Below, piece after piece: positions 17,194 to 23,935 of a stretch of DNA of 41,373 nt (position 1 is the first letter of the stretch; the number at the start of each line of letters is the position of its first letter). The position numbers and the translations under genes are program-made. Source of the DNA: a virus; the IMG/VR virus record IMGVR_UViG_3300046736_000076, positions 1 through 41,373 of that record; one strand, written 5' to 3'. The notes beneath the pieces were generated by a model. That model did not search any database. It had not been told where the DNA came from and saw nothing but the letters and a program-made list of their open reading frames with translations.

Positions 17194-17802
17194 ATGGAAA
17201 AGTTCCTCGCATGGATCACACCCGTCGATCCCAGCACCCGGCCCGATCAAGGTCTGCCTGGTGGCCCGGTGTACCCGGATCACGGACTGCCGCAGCCGCC
17301 GACCGGCGAGTACCCGGATCAGGGGTTGCCGGAGAACCCGCATCCGTCGCACCCCATCGTGCTGCCGCCCGGCAGCATCGCCCCCGGCTATCCGTCGCAT
17401 CCGATCTTCCTGCCCGGCTACCCGGACAACACGCTGCCGAAGCCGCCGCACAAGCCGAAGCCGCCGAAGCCGGACCAAGGTCTGCCGGGTGAGCAGCCGG
17501 AGATCGACAACACGTTGCCGGGCGAACAGCCGCATCCGTCGCACCCCATCGTCGTCTACCCGCCGGGTCTGCCGGACAACGGACTGCCCGCTACGCCGGG
17601 GCTGCCGCCGCTGGTGCCGTCCAACCCCATCGTGCTGCCGCCCGGCCTGCCGCCGGACAGCACACTGGTGATCCCGCTGTATGGCGCGTCGCTGCCGACG
17701 CCGCCCGATGCGCCGCCGGGCACGATCCCGGTGCTGGTGGTGCAGAAGGGCAAGCTGCCCGCCGTGATGTACATGCCGCCGTTGGCATCGCCTAAGAAGT
17801 AG
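17194..17802 (+). CDS. Proline-rich repeat protein
   Basis: 202 residues with an AAGGAG site before ATG. After a short N-terminus (MEKFLAWITPVDPSTR) it is almost wholly composed of two alternating short units: 'PDQGLP' / 'PDNTLP' / 'PDNGLP' and 'HPSHPIVLPPG' / 'SHPIFLPGY' / 'SNPIVLPPG'. The last 50 residues (STLVIPLYGASLPTPPDAPP, then IPVLVVQKGKLPAVMY) may be a small folded end. The periodic Pro spacing suggests an extended polyproline-type rod spanning periplasm or virion surface. No enzyme domain is present. A terminator follows immediately. Confidence 0.65.
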   Translation: MEKFLAWITPVDPSTRPDQGLPGGPVYPDHGLPQPPTGEYPDQGLPENPHPSHPIVLPPGSIAPGYPSHPIFLPGYPDNTLPKPPHKPKPPKPDQGLPGEQPEIDNTLPGEQPHPSHPIVVYPPGLPDNGLPATPGLPPLVPSNPIVLPPGLPPDSTLVIPLYGASLPTPPDAPPGTIPVLVVQKGKLPAVMYMPPLASPKK

Positions 17803-17812
17803 CGCGGCCTTA

Positions 17813-17844
17813 ACCCGGCGGACACACGTCCGTCGGGTCTTTTT
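17813..17844 (+). terminator. Intrinsic terminator after the proline-rich gene
   Basis: ACCCGGCGGAC (17813-17823) pairs with GTCCGTCGGGT (17828-17838), one G-T wobble, loop ACAC, followed by CTTTTT. The ribosome-binding site of the next gene (AAGGAGG) begins two bases after the T-tract, so read-through is needed for that gene unless it has its own promoter. Confidence 0.9.
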
Positions 17845-17856
17845 CAAGGAGGCAGC

Positions 17857-18054
17857 ATGGACCTGATCGGCTTACTCGTCACCGTCATCATCTTGGGGTT
17901 GGTGTTCTACGTCATCTACTGGCTGCTCGGCAAGATTCCGCTGCCGGAGCCGTTCAGCGTGGTGGCGCAGGTGATCCTCGGGCTGATCGTCGTGTTGGTC
18001 CTGCTGGGCCTGCTGTTCGGCCACATCAGCATCCCGACGCTGCGAATACGCTGA
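17857..18054 (+). CDS. Small two-helix membrane protein, holin candidate
   Basis: 65 residues with an ideal AAGGAGG site. Two hydrophobic segments (LIGLLVTVIILGLVFYVIYW and VVAQVILGLIVVLVLLGLLF) are joined by the short loop LLGKIPLPEPFS. It resembles a family of short bacterial and phage membrane proteins of the 'LP(L/E)PF' type (annotated in bacteria as Thivi_2564-like). Size and topology fit a class II holin, and it is the only such protein near the end of the late region, flanked by terminators. No adjacent endolysin is visible, so the holin role is a hypothesis. Confidence 0.65.
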   Translation: MDLIGLLVTVIILGLVFYVIYWLLGKIPLPEPFSVVAQVILGLIVVLVLLGLLFGHISIPTLRIR

Positions 18055-18074
18055 CGGCCCGGTTTACACTTCTT

Positions 18075-18103
18075 CGGCCCGCGCAACGCGGGCCGTTTGT
18101 TTT
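18075..18103 (+). terminator. Intrinsic terminator ending the late operon
   Basis: CGGCCCGCG (18075-18083), loop CAA, CGCGGGCCG (18087-18095), then TTTGTTTT. Perfect 9-bp stem. It isolates the following PEP-CTERM gene from late transcription, so that gene should have its own promoter; I could not identify one with confidence in 18104-18160. Confidence 0.9.
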
Positions 18104-18176
18104 CAGCGGCTTAAATCTAGGAACGGCGATTGCTTACCGTACGGGGCAACACCACAACCACCAAGGGAGATTCACC

Positions 18177-18896
18177 GTGATTAAGAAAGCATTCCTCCTC
18201 GCCTTCCTCTGGACCCTGACCGGCCCAGCAGCGGCGACGCTCCAACTGAGCGCCAACATCAACGGCGCGATTTTCAACTGTCAGGACCAACAAGCCTGCG
18301 ACACCAACATCGCCGTCAACCAACTGGCGATTGCGGATCAGGTCATCAACGGCGTGCGTATCGTGGGGTCGAGCCAGATCGCCTTCGCTGGCGGGCTGAA
18401 TTTCCTCAACACGTCGTCGTTCCAGATCATCAACGAAACCAACGCTGCGGCCACGATCATCCTCGCCATTTCCGGCGTGGACTTCTTCGGCCCCGCCAAC
18501 GGCTTTGACGCCAGCGGCAGCGGCACCTTCCAGAACGGGATCGGCAGCACCATCAACATCAGCTACTACGCCGACGCCGCGAATGCGCAAGGTGCGGACA
18601 ACCCGCTCGACCTGCCGGGCATCCAACTGGCGACGTTCTCGGATGTTGCGGGTACGCTGGCGGATGCGTTCGCGTTCAACCAGAGCGGCGCATTCGTGTC
18701 CGGTGGTCCGTTCAGCATGTCGCTCGGGACGAGCGGGACGCTGGCGGCGTGGAACGGGATCGTGGGCCAGAACCCGACGCTCGTCGGGCGCTCGCAGACG
18801 CTGCTGATCCCGCAGGCGATCCCGGAACCCGGCACGCTGTTCCTGCTCGGCGCCGGGCTGCTCGGGATCGGTGTGATGCGTCGTCGCAGCCGCTAG
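18177..18896 (+). CDS. Secreted protein with PEP-CTERM sorting signal
   Basis: 239 residues, GTG start after AAGGGAGA. Residues 1-20 are a Sec signal peptide (MIKKAFLLAFLWTLTGPAAA). The mature part is low in charge, Asn/Gly/Ala-rich and beta-prone (LQLSANINGAIFNCQDQQAC), with two early cysteines that could pair. The last 24 residues (216-239) form a complete PEP-CTERM tag: PEPGT, a hydrophobic helix rich in Leu and Gly, and the basic end MRRRSR. In bacteria such proteins are processed and sorted to the surface by exosortase and are tied to exopolysaccharide biogenesis. The phage has no exosortase, so it would use the host's. It is a monocistronic moron-like gene, converging with a leftward gene (4-bp overlap). 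Surface remodelling or superinfection exclusion is a guess. Confidence 0.85.
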   Translation: MIKKAFLLAFLWTLTGPAAATLQLSANINGAIFNCQDQQACDTNIAVNQLAIADQVINGVRIVGSSQIAFAGGLNFLNTSSFQIINETNAAATIILAISGVDFFGPANGFDASGSGTFQNGIGSTINISYYADAANAQGADNPLDLPGIQLATFSDVAGTLADAFAFNQSGAFVSGGPFSMSLGTSGTLAAWNGIVGQNPTLVGRSQTLLIPQAIPEPGTLFLLGAGLLGIGVMRRRSR

Positions 18897-19123
18897 GCTG
18901 CTTGCTGTTGCTCTCCGGTGATGACGCGCGTGGTGTAGAACCCGCGCGTCATCACTTTCCCACACGCCTCTATGGCGTTCTCCGCATTCCGCTTTGACGT
19001 GTAGCCGGTCGTCGGGCAGACCGCCATCAGGCGTCCGTTGCTGCCCGCCAGTTGCCAGTACCACACGTCGTTCACCTGCCAGATCGTGACCACGAACTTG
19101 CGTGGCCGAATGCCATTGGTCAT
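18893..19123 (-). CDS. YegP/DUF1508-like small protein
   Basis: 76 residues with a CAAGGAG site. The core 'VWYWQLAGSNGRLMAV....GYTSKRNAENAIEACGKVM' matches the YegP-type repeat (strand, strand, then helix with '.Y.sk..aenaI..v'). YegP domains are small alpha-beta units found in bacteria and phages with no settled function. It is the last gene of the leftward strand, transcribed separately by a candidate promoter at 19154 or by read-through from the replication operon, and converges on the PEP-CTERM gene. Confidence 0.75.
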   Translation of the reverse strand: MTNGIRPRKFVVTIWQVNDVWYWQLAGSNGRLMAVCPTTGYTSKRNAENAIEACGKVMTRGFYTTRVITGEQQQAA

Positions 19124-19153
19124 AGCGCGCTCCTTGTGCTGTAAAAGACCATC

Positions 19154-19159
19154 ATTATA
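19154..19159 (-). promoter_or_regulatory. Candidate -10 element of the YegP-like gene
   Basis: On the minus strand TATAAT occurs 30 bases upstream of the ATG, in the 39-base gap after the primase-helicase stop, next to the palindrome TAGCGCTA (19158-19165). No good -35 is visible 16-18 bases upstream, so the assignment is tentative. Confidence 0.35.
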
Positions 19160-19162
19160 GCG

Positions 19163-21289
19163 CTAAAACTTGCTCGGCTGGGGTAGCTGGGTGACGTTCC
19201 CGGCGCTGGGCGGCACGCTTCCGACGTGGATGTAGCCACGAATCGACATCGCGGTGCCGCCGGTCGCCAGCGTGATGCTCTGCGTCTTGCTGGCGTAGTG
19301 GTGTTCGCGCCATTCGATCATCTTGCGCATCGCCGCGCGCAGCCGTCGGCTGTACTTCGGCATGTCATTGGGGCCGACGTTCAGCGCGTGCAGCAACTCG
19401 ACGCCCGCCATGAAGTAGTGCTGGGCGCCGCAGTAGGTGACCTTGCGCATCGCGGTGCGGTTGGTGAGGATCGCCGCCAGCAAGTCCTGCCACGGATCGT
19501 CCGGCACCCGCGACTGCTGCATCTCGCGCGTGGCTTGCACGGTGGGCGCGTTGTAATCCTCCCACCACTGTTCGTTCGCCATGTAGCGGTGCAGCGCTTC
19601 GGCCCATAGCTGCGCCCGGTTCTCGGTCAGCCATGCGTAGTTGATTTCGCCGTTGCACTTCATCGGCCAGAAGCGGCGGTTGCCGGTGTCGTCGCGCAGG
19701 TAGTCGTCGCTGTTCGTTGTGCCGACCATGATGAAGCGGCGCGGGCGGTCAACGGACGCCCGTCCGTACGGCGCGCGGTAGCTGTCCGTGCGCGTCGTAA
19801 TCAAGCCTTTGATCTGCTCCATGTCGGCGTACTTCATCGCCCCCAACTCCACCATGTCCACGATCCAGGCGGTGTGCGCGGTGACCAGGAAGTCCTTGTT
19901 GTCCAGCTTCTGCTGCAAGGCGGCGTAGCCGACGCCGCCGAGAATTTCCAGTGCCTTCGACTTGCCGATGCCTTGGTCGCCTTCCAGCACCAGCATGGTG
20001 TCCACCTGACAGCCCGCGCGTATCAGCCGCGCGATGGCGCTGATCGTCCAGTACCTGCCGACCATCCGCGTATAGGTCGTGTCGTCGGCGCCGAACGCGG
20101 TGATGAACAACTCCTCGACGCGCGCGGTGCCGTCCCACTTGGTCGCACCGATCTCATCCAGTATCCGGTTGCGGGTGTGCTTAGGGCTGTCGGCGGTGGC
20201 ATAGAGTTCGGTGCCGACCAGACTGTGCGTGTAGTGGTGCAGCCCCAGCGTTTGCTGCATCCACTTGGTCAGGTCGGCGGGTGTGGAGTCGGTGACCAAC
20301 CGCGTCACCCCGCTGAAGGACTCGTACAGGCGGTTGCTTACGCAGTCGTACCACAGCCGGTCGCGCAGATCGGGGTGGCCGTCGAGGATGCGGCGGATGT
20401 TGGTCAGAGTGGCGAGCGGTACGTCCTTGGCCGACAGGTCCAAGTCCAGGCTGGCATGCACGGTTTGCTTGTGGGCCGCAAAGCCGTGTCCGTCGGTCCG
20501 TTCCAGCGCGTCGAACAGCGCGGGCACCAGAGCTTTGTCCTGGACCCCGGCGATCCAATCGTCCAGCCCCATCTTCGGCGCGCCGGGCACCACCGGCAGC
20601 AGCACGAAGGACACGCTGACCCCATGCTTTTCCAGCAGCCGCCGCAGCGTCCCGGCGGCTTGGTTCACGTCCGGGTTGGTCAGCACGTCGGCGTCGAACA
20701 CCACGTCGGCATGGTCGCCTGGGTTCAGCACGTCAGCGATGGCTGGGTTCAACTCAAACGGACGCTTTGAGCCACCTGCTGCGGCCTTGGCGACCTTGGT
20801 TGGGTCGTCCGGTGTCTGGGGTGCCGGAGGGCGCCAATACGCGGTCTGAGCGCCGGGAATGCCGATGGCCGGACGCCCGATGTACTTCATCGCGGACAGC
20901 GACTTCTTCTCGCCCTCGACCAGCAGCACCCGCTTGCCCTTGACCGTCGCCAGTGACGCCCACGACTGTCCGGCCAGCGCCAGCACCTTCGGGTTCATGT
21001 ACGGCAGCGTCGCTTCCCACGGCTGCCCGCCCGCCGCCACGATGTCGGCCTTGCTGGGCTGGGTGTACTTGCCCATTCCGGCGCCGGGGTTATGCAACCG
21101 CTTACGCCACATGCGCGGGTGGACGCTGCCGTCAGGCAGGTAGTACGGGATGTGGTAACTCGGTGACCCAGCCTCTAACGCGAACTCGTTGGGTGGATCA
21201 GCGACGGCATCCATGTCGGACGCGACGAGGCCGCTGCGGGCCAAGTCGGCATCCATCGCATCGTTGGATACGGCAGTCTGTGGTGTCAT
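19163..21289 (-). CDS. Primase-helicase: Toprim-like domain plus VapE-type ATPase
   Basis: 708 residues. The N-terminal part (about 40-265) looks like the DUF3854/Toprim-like domain of plasmid and phage primases: VLLVEGEKKSLSAMKYIG at 121-138, GIPGAQ, then VVFDAD at 196-201 and GLDDWIAG. The C-terminal part is a VapE/virulence-associated-E ATPase: LEGDQGIGKSKALEIL with Walker A at 435-443, WIVDMVELG (Walker B, 474-482) and VGTTNSDDYLRDDTGNRRFW with the sensor residues at 521-540. It should unwind DNA and possibly prime synthesis at the phage fork, together with the family A polymerase. No zinc-binding primase finger is seen. Its ribosome-binding site is weak; a 64-base gap separates it from the upstream helicase. 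Confidence 0.85.
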   Translation of the reverse strand: MTPQTAVSNDAMDADLARSGLVASDMDAVADPPNEFALEAGSPSYHIPYYLPDGSVHPRMWRKRLHNPGAGMGKYTQPSKADIVAAGGQPWEATLPYMNPKVLALAGQSWASLATVKGKRVLLVEGEKKSLSAMKYIGRPAIGIPGAQTAYWRPPAPQTPDDPTKVAKAAAGGSKRPFELNPAIADVLNPGDHADVVFDADVLTNPDVNQAAGTLRRLLEKHGVSVSFVLLPVVPGAPKMGLDDWIAGVQDKALVPALFDALERTDGHGFAAHKQTVHASLDLDLSAKDVPLATLTNIRRILDGHPDLRDRLWYDCVSNRLYESFSGVTRLVTDSTPADLTKWMQQTLGLHHYTHSLVGTELYATADSPKHTRNRILDEIGATKWDGTARVEELFITAFGADDTTYTRMVGRYWTISAIARLIRAGCQVDTMLVLEGDQGIGKSKALEILGGVGYAALQQKLDNKDFLVTAHTAWIVDMVELGAMKYADMEQIKGLITTRTDSYRAPYGRASVDRPRRFIMVGTTNSDDYLRDDTGNRRFWPMKCNGEINYAWLTENRAQLWAEALHRYMANEQWWEDYNAPTVQATREMQQSRVPDDPWQDLLAAILTNRTAMRKVTYCGAQHYFMAGVELLHALNVGPNDMPKYSRRLRAAMRKMIEWREHHYASKTQSITLATGGTAMSIRGYIHVGSVPPSAGNVTQLPQPSKF

Positions 21290-21316
21290 AGACCACTTTC
21301 ATGTTTTTTGTACGGG

Positions 21317-21339
21317 ACCGGACATTTCGCGCGTCCGGT
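21317..21339. other. Hairpin in the helicase-primase gap
   Basis: ACCGGAC (21317-21323) and GTCCGGT (21333-21339) form a 7-bp stem with a 9-base loop in the only sizeable gap in this part of the leftward operon. No T-tract follows on the minus strand. A TTGACA (minus strand, 21353-21348) precedes it, but the -10 is poor. It may be an mRNA processing site or the remnant of an internal promoter. Confidence 0.3.
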
Positions 21340-21353
21340 TGCTGCTTTGTCAA

Positions 21354-22763
21354 TCAGCTTGGGGTGGACACTTCTTCAACCACTACGGGTAGTGGTTGAC
21401 GTTTCAGCGCGGCGAGGAATGCCTTCTGCGAACGGTCGCGGCTCGCCAGCACCTGCGCCACTTTTTCTTCGATGCTGCCCGCGACGACGAACGTATGAAC
21501 GAACACCCGGTCGTGCGGATTGCCGTGCCGCCACACACGCGCGGTGGCTTGCTCGTCGAACTCAAGATTCCACGACGGCCCGTACCACACGATGTGCTGC
21601 GCTTCGCCTTGCAGGTTGAGTCCGTGCCCCGCGCTCGCCGGATGCGCGAGCAGGATCGGCAGCGTGCCCGCGTTGAACGCGTCGCAGATGCGGTCGGCTT
21701 CCTTGTCGGTGCAGCCCTCGCCCAAATCCTCGGCATTCGGGAACGTCGCACGCAGCCGGTTCCGGTCGGCCACGAACTCGTACAGGATCAGCACCGGGGC
21801 GCCCTGCAAGTCGTCCACGAAGTCCTTGATGGCGTCGATCTTCTCGTCGTGGATGATGTCGTAGTCGTGCTGTTCGTTGAGATACAGGAATCCGTTCGCC
21901 GCCTGGCGCAGCTTGCCCGCCAGCACCGCAGCGGTGACGGCGGAGACTTCGTTGCCGTTGATGGCGACGGTGAAGTTCTTCTCCAACTCGTCGTAGATGG
22001 CGGCAGCGGACGGCGGCAGTTGCACCGGGATCACGTTGCGGATCAACTGCGGCATGTCCATGTGATCCACCGCATCCTCGCGCAGCATCAGCGGCTTCAG
22101 CTTGTCCCTGATTTCGTTTTCGGCGCCGGGGATCAGTTCCCACTCCGCGTACACGGTGCCCAGCGCGACGTTGCGGAAATACTTCATCCGGTAGTGCGTG
22201 ATGTACGGACCCAGCGCGCCGCCCCGGTCGAGGATGTAGGTCTGTGACCACAGGTTCTCGTACGACTTCGGCTTCGGCGTCGCGGTGAGGATGATGCGAC
22301 GGCGGAACGTGTGCAGGATCGGCTTGATGTTGCGGAAGCGCTTGCTGTTCGGCGTGCGGAAGTACGACGACTCGTCCACGATCAGCACGTCGGCGCCCAG
22401 CCGTTGCAGACGGTTGTGCGCCGGGTCCACCAGCCAATCCAACCCCTCCGGCGTGATGACGCAGATGTCGGCGGTGGTGTTCTCCAACACGTCGTCCTTC
22501 TTCGGTCCGTGCAGCACGTCGATGCTCAACCCGTGGAAGTCCGTCCACTTCATCCGTTCCTTCGGCCACACCAGCTTGGCCGGACGGCGCGGGGCGATCA
22601 CCAGGGCGCGCTTCAGCATGCCCTTCAGCTTGAGCGCGGCCAGCGTCGCCAGCACCACGGATGTCTTGCCGCAGCCCGGTGACCACAGCAGCCCGGCGTG
22701 CGAGTTCTGCAACAGGAACTTCACGCCTTCGATGTGGTACGGCTTCGGGGTCCAGCGTTGCAT
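21354..22763 (-). CDS. SNF2-like superfamily 2 helicase
   Basis: 469 residues from the ATG at 22763, which overlaps the VRR-NUC stop (TAATG) and follows GAGGAGAA; an upstream in-frame ATG is inside the nuclease gene. The motifs are clear: Walker A LLWSPGCGKTSVVLATLAAL (28-34), DEAD-type box VLIVDESSYFR (130-132), LTATP (159-163), and the C-terminal 'SAGHGLNLQGEAQHIVWYG' and 'FDEQATARVWRHGNPHDRVFV' (motifs V and VI). This compact SNF2 type is common in phage replication blocks. The adjacent VRR-NUC nuclease is its usual partner; the two may resolve branched DNA or remodel the fork. Confidence 0.9.
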   Translation of the reverse strand: MQRWTPKPYHIEGVKFLLQNSHAGLLWSPGCGKTSVVLATLAALKLKGMLKRALVIAPRRPAKLVWPKERMKWTDFHGLSIDVLHGPKKDDVLENTTADICVITPEGLDWLVDPAHNRLQRLGADVLIVDESSYFRTPNSKRFRNIKPILHTFRRRIILTATPKPKSYENLWSQTYILDRGGALGPYITHYRMKYFRNVALGTVYAEWELIPGAENEIRDKLKPLMLREDAVDHMDMPQLIRNVIPVQLPPSAAAIYDELEKNFTVAINGNEVSAVTAAVLAGKLRQAANGFLYLNEQHDYDIIHDEKIDAIKDFVDDLQGAPVLILYEFVADRNRLRATFPNAEDLGEGCTDKEADRICDAFNAGTLPILLAHPASAGHGLNLQGEAQHIVWYGPSWNLEFDEQATARVWRHGNPHDRVFVHTFVVAGSIEEKVAQVLASRDRSQKAFLAALKRQPLPVVVEEVSTPS

Positions 22764-23086
22764 TACTTGTTCTCCTCGTAGATGGCGTCGATCAGCTTCA
22801 CGCATTCACGATAGCCATACGCGACCAGCACCGTGATGTACGGCGACAGGTCGCGGTGGTAGTTGCGTTGCGGCGCCGACACCCGGCCACCGCAGGTTTT
22901 CACTTCGATCAGGAAACCCTTGGTGCCGACGCGCGTACGCATGAACCCCAGCAAGTCGGGGAAGCCCTTACGCCCACGGTCGGCAACCGGGATCAGGCGG
23001 ATGCCCAGCAGCTTCGCGTACTCAATGACTTTGCGTTGAATCTTGCTTTCGATCCACGCCCGATTCGGGTCGTCAGCCGAAGGCAC
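22763..23086 (-). CDS. VRR-NUC domain nuclease
   Basis: 107 residues from a GTG at 23086 preceded by GGGGG; this start overlaps the upstream nuclease gene by 14 bases. A longer frame exists but would overlap by far more. The stand-alone VRR-NUC signature is complete: E13 in the first helix, GRKGFPDLLGFM (38-49, catalytic Asp44), FLIEVKTCGGRVSAPQRNYH (59-78, Glu61 and Lys63). These are Mg-dependent PD-(D/E)XK nucleases that act on branched DNA. Encoded between a Cas4-like nuclease and an SNF2 helicase, coupled to both. Confidence 0.9.
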   Translation of the reverse strand: MPSADDPNRAWIESKIQRKVIEYAKLLGIRLIPVADRGRKGFPDLLGFMRTRVGTKGFLIEVKTCGGRVSAPQRNYHRDLSPYITVLVAYGYRECVKLIDAIYEENK

Positions 23087-23828
23087 ACAGACCCCCAGCA
23101 CTTTTACGCTGGTAACACCAACGGCAATGAGGGCCGGGCCGCGCAGGGTAGATGGTGTCGTTGAGGAATTCATTGTTGAACAGGTCCGCGTATTTTTCCA
23201 GTTCCTTCTCGGCGCTGCGCTCGCACATATAGAGCAGACTCTTGGCACTCGGCACTTCATCGACGTACCGGAAGTTGACGTTGACCGTGCGCGCCTTGGG
23301 GAACATCTTCATCGCCGCCAGCGCGTACAGACGCGCGTCCATTGCATGTGATTCATAGCGGCGTCCGGTTTTCCAATCAATCACCGCGACGATCCAATCG
23401 TTGTCGTGCGTCGGCTCCAACACCACGTCGAACACGAAGCGCGCCCGCACGTCCGGTGCATACCACTCGCATTGCTTCCAATCCTTGGTGAACGCAATCT
23501 GCTCCTCGGCCCGCGCGCCGCACGCGTGCAGCGGGTCCAAGCGCTCCGCCCACTTCTCCAACACCGGCGTCACCACAGCCTCCTCCGGCCACCGTCCGTG
23601 CATGATGTAGTGGGCGAACCACGCATGCACCTGCTTGCCTCGGTCCAGCGGCCCGCCGGGTTGCTCCGGCTCCGGCAGCCGGTCGATGCGGATGAACTTG
23701 AACTTCTGCGGGCAGGTGGCGTGCGAGCGCACCGCGCTGATGCTCCACGCCTTCTGCTTCGGGTACTCGGTCGGTTCGATGCGCGGGGGCGCAGCGACGG
23801 ACAACGGATCGGCTCCAAACGGGTTCAT
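23073..23828 (-). CDS. Cas4/RecB-like PD-(D/E)XK nuclease with Fe-S cysteines
   Basis: 251 residues from the ATG at 23828 (ATGA overlap with the micropeptide gene upstream). Nuclease core: RFVFDVVLEPTHDNDWIVAV and IDWKTGRRYES, giving the D134...D151-W-K153 signature of the RecB/Cas4 group, followed by a helix 'AMDARLYALAAM' containing the motif-III-like region. Cys39 (SHATCPQKFK) together with Cys235, Cys238 and Cys248 (HCRWCYQ and LCAFG) follows the one-plus-three layout of Fe-S cluster nucleases such as Cas4 and AddB. Likely a DNA exonuclease for recombination or host DNA turnover. No CRISPR genes are nearby. Confidence 0.85.
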   Translation of the reverse strand: MNPFGADPLSVAAPPRIEPTEYPKQKAWSISAVRSHATCPQKFKFIRIDRLPEPEQPGGPLDRGKQVHAWFAHYIMHGRWPEEAVVTPVLEKWAERLDPLHACGARAEEQIAFTKDWKQCEWYAPDVRARFVFDVVLEPTHDNDWIVAVIDWKTGRRYESHAMDARLYALAAMKMFPKARTVNVNFRYVDEVPSAKSLLYMCERSAEKELEKYADLFNNEFLNDTIYPARPGPHCRWCYQRKSAGGLCAFG

Positions 23829-23935
23829 CGTGACAGCATCCAAAATGTGAAGCACGCAAACAGGAATCCTACGGCGACGCTGCCCGCGATCCACCAGCCC
23901 AGCACCCAATCCTGATGTGTTTTTTTAGCACTCAT
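23825..23935 (-). CDS. 36-residue single-helix membrane peptide
   Basis: Translates to MSAKKTHQDWVLGWWIAG, then SVAVGFLFACFTFWMLSR. A polar, basic N-terminus is followed by one hydrophobic helix (about 11-33). The start overlaps the polymerase stop and the stop overlaps the Cas4-like start (ATGA on both sides), which strongly supports translation despite the small size. Function unknown; candidate membrane effector or anchor. Confidence 0.75.
   Translation of the reverse strand: MSAKKTHQDWVLGWWIAGSVAVGFLFACFTFWMLSR

Noticed and set aside
23073-23828. CRISPR-associated Cas4
   Set aside because: The fold and cysteines fit the Cas4/RecB group, but no cas1, cas2 or array is present; a replication-linked nuclease is more likely.
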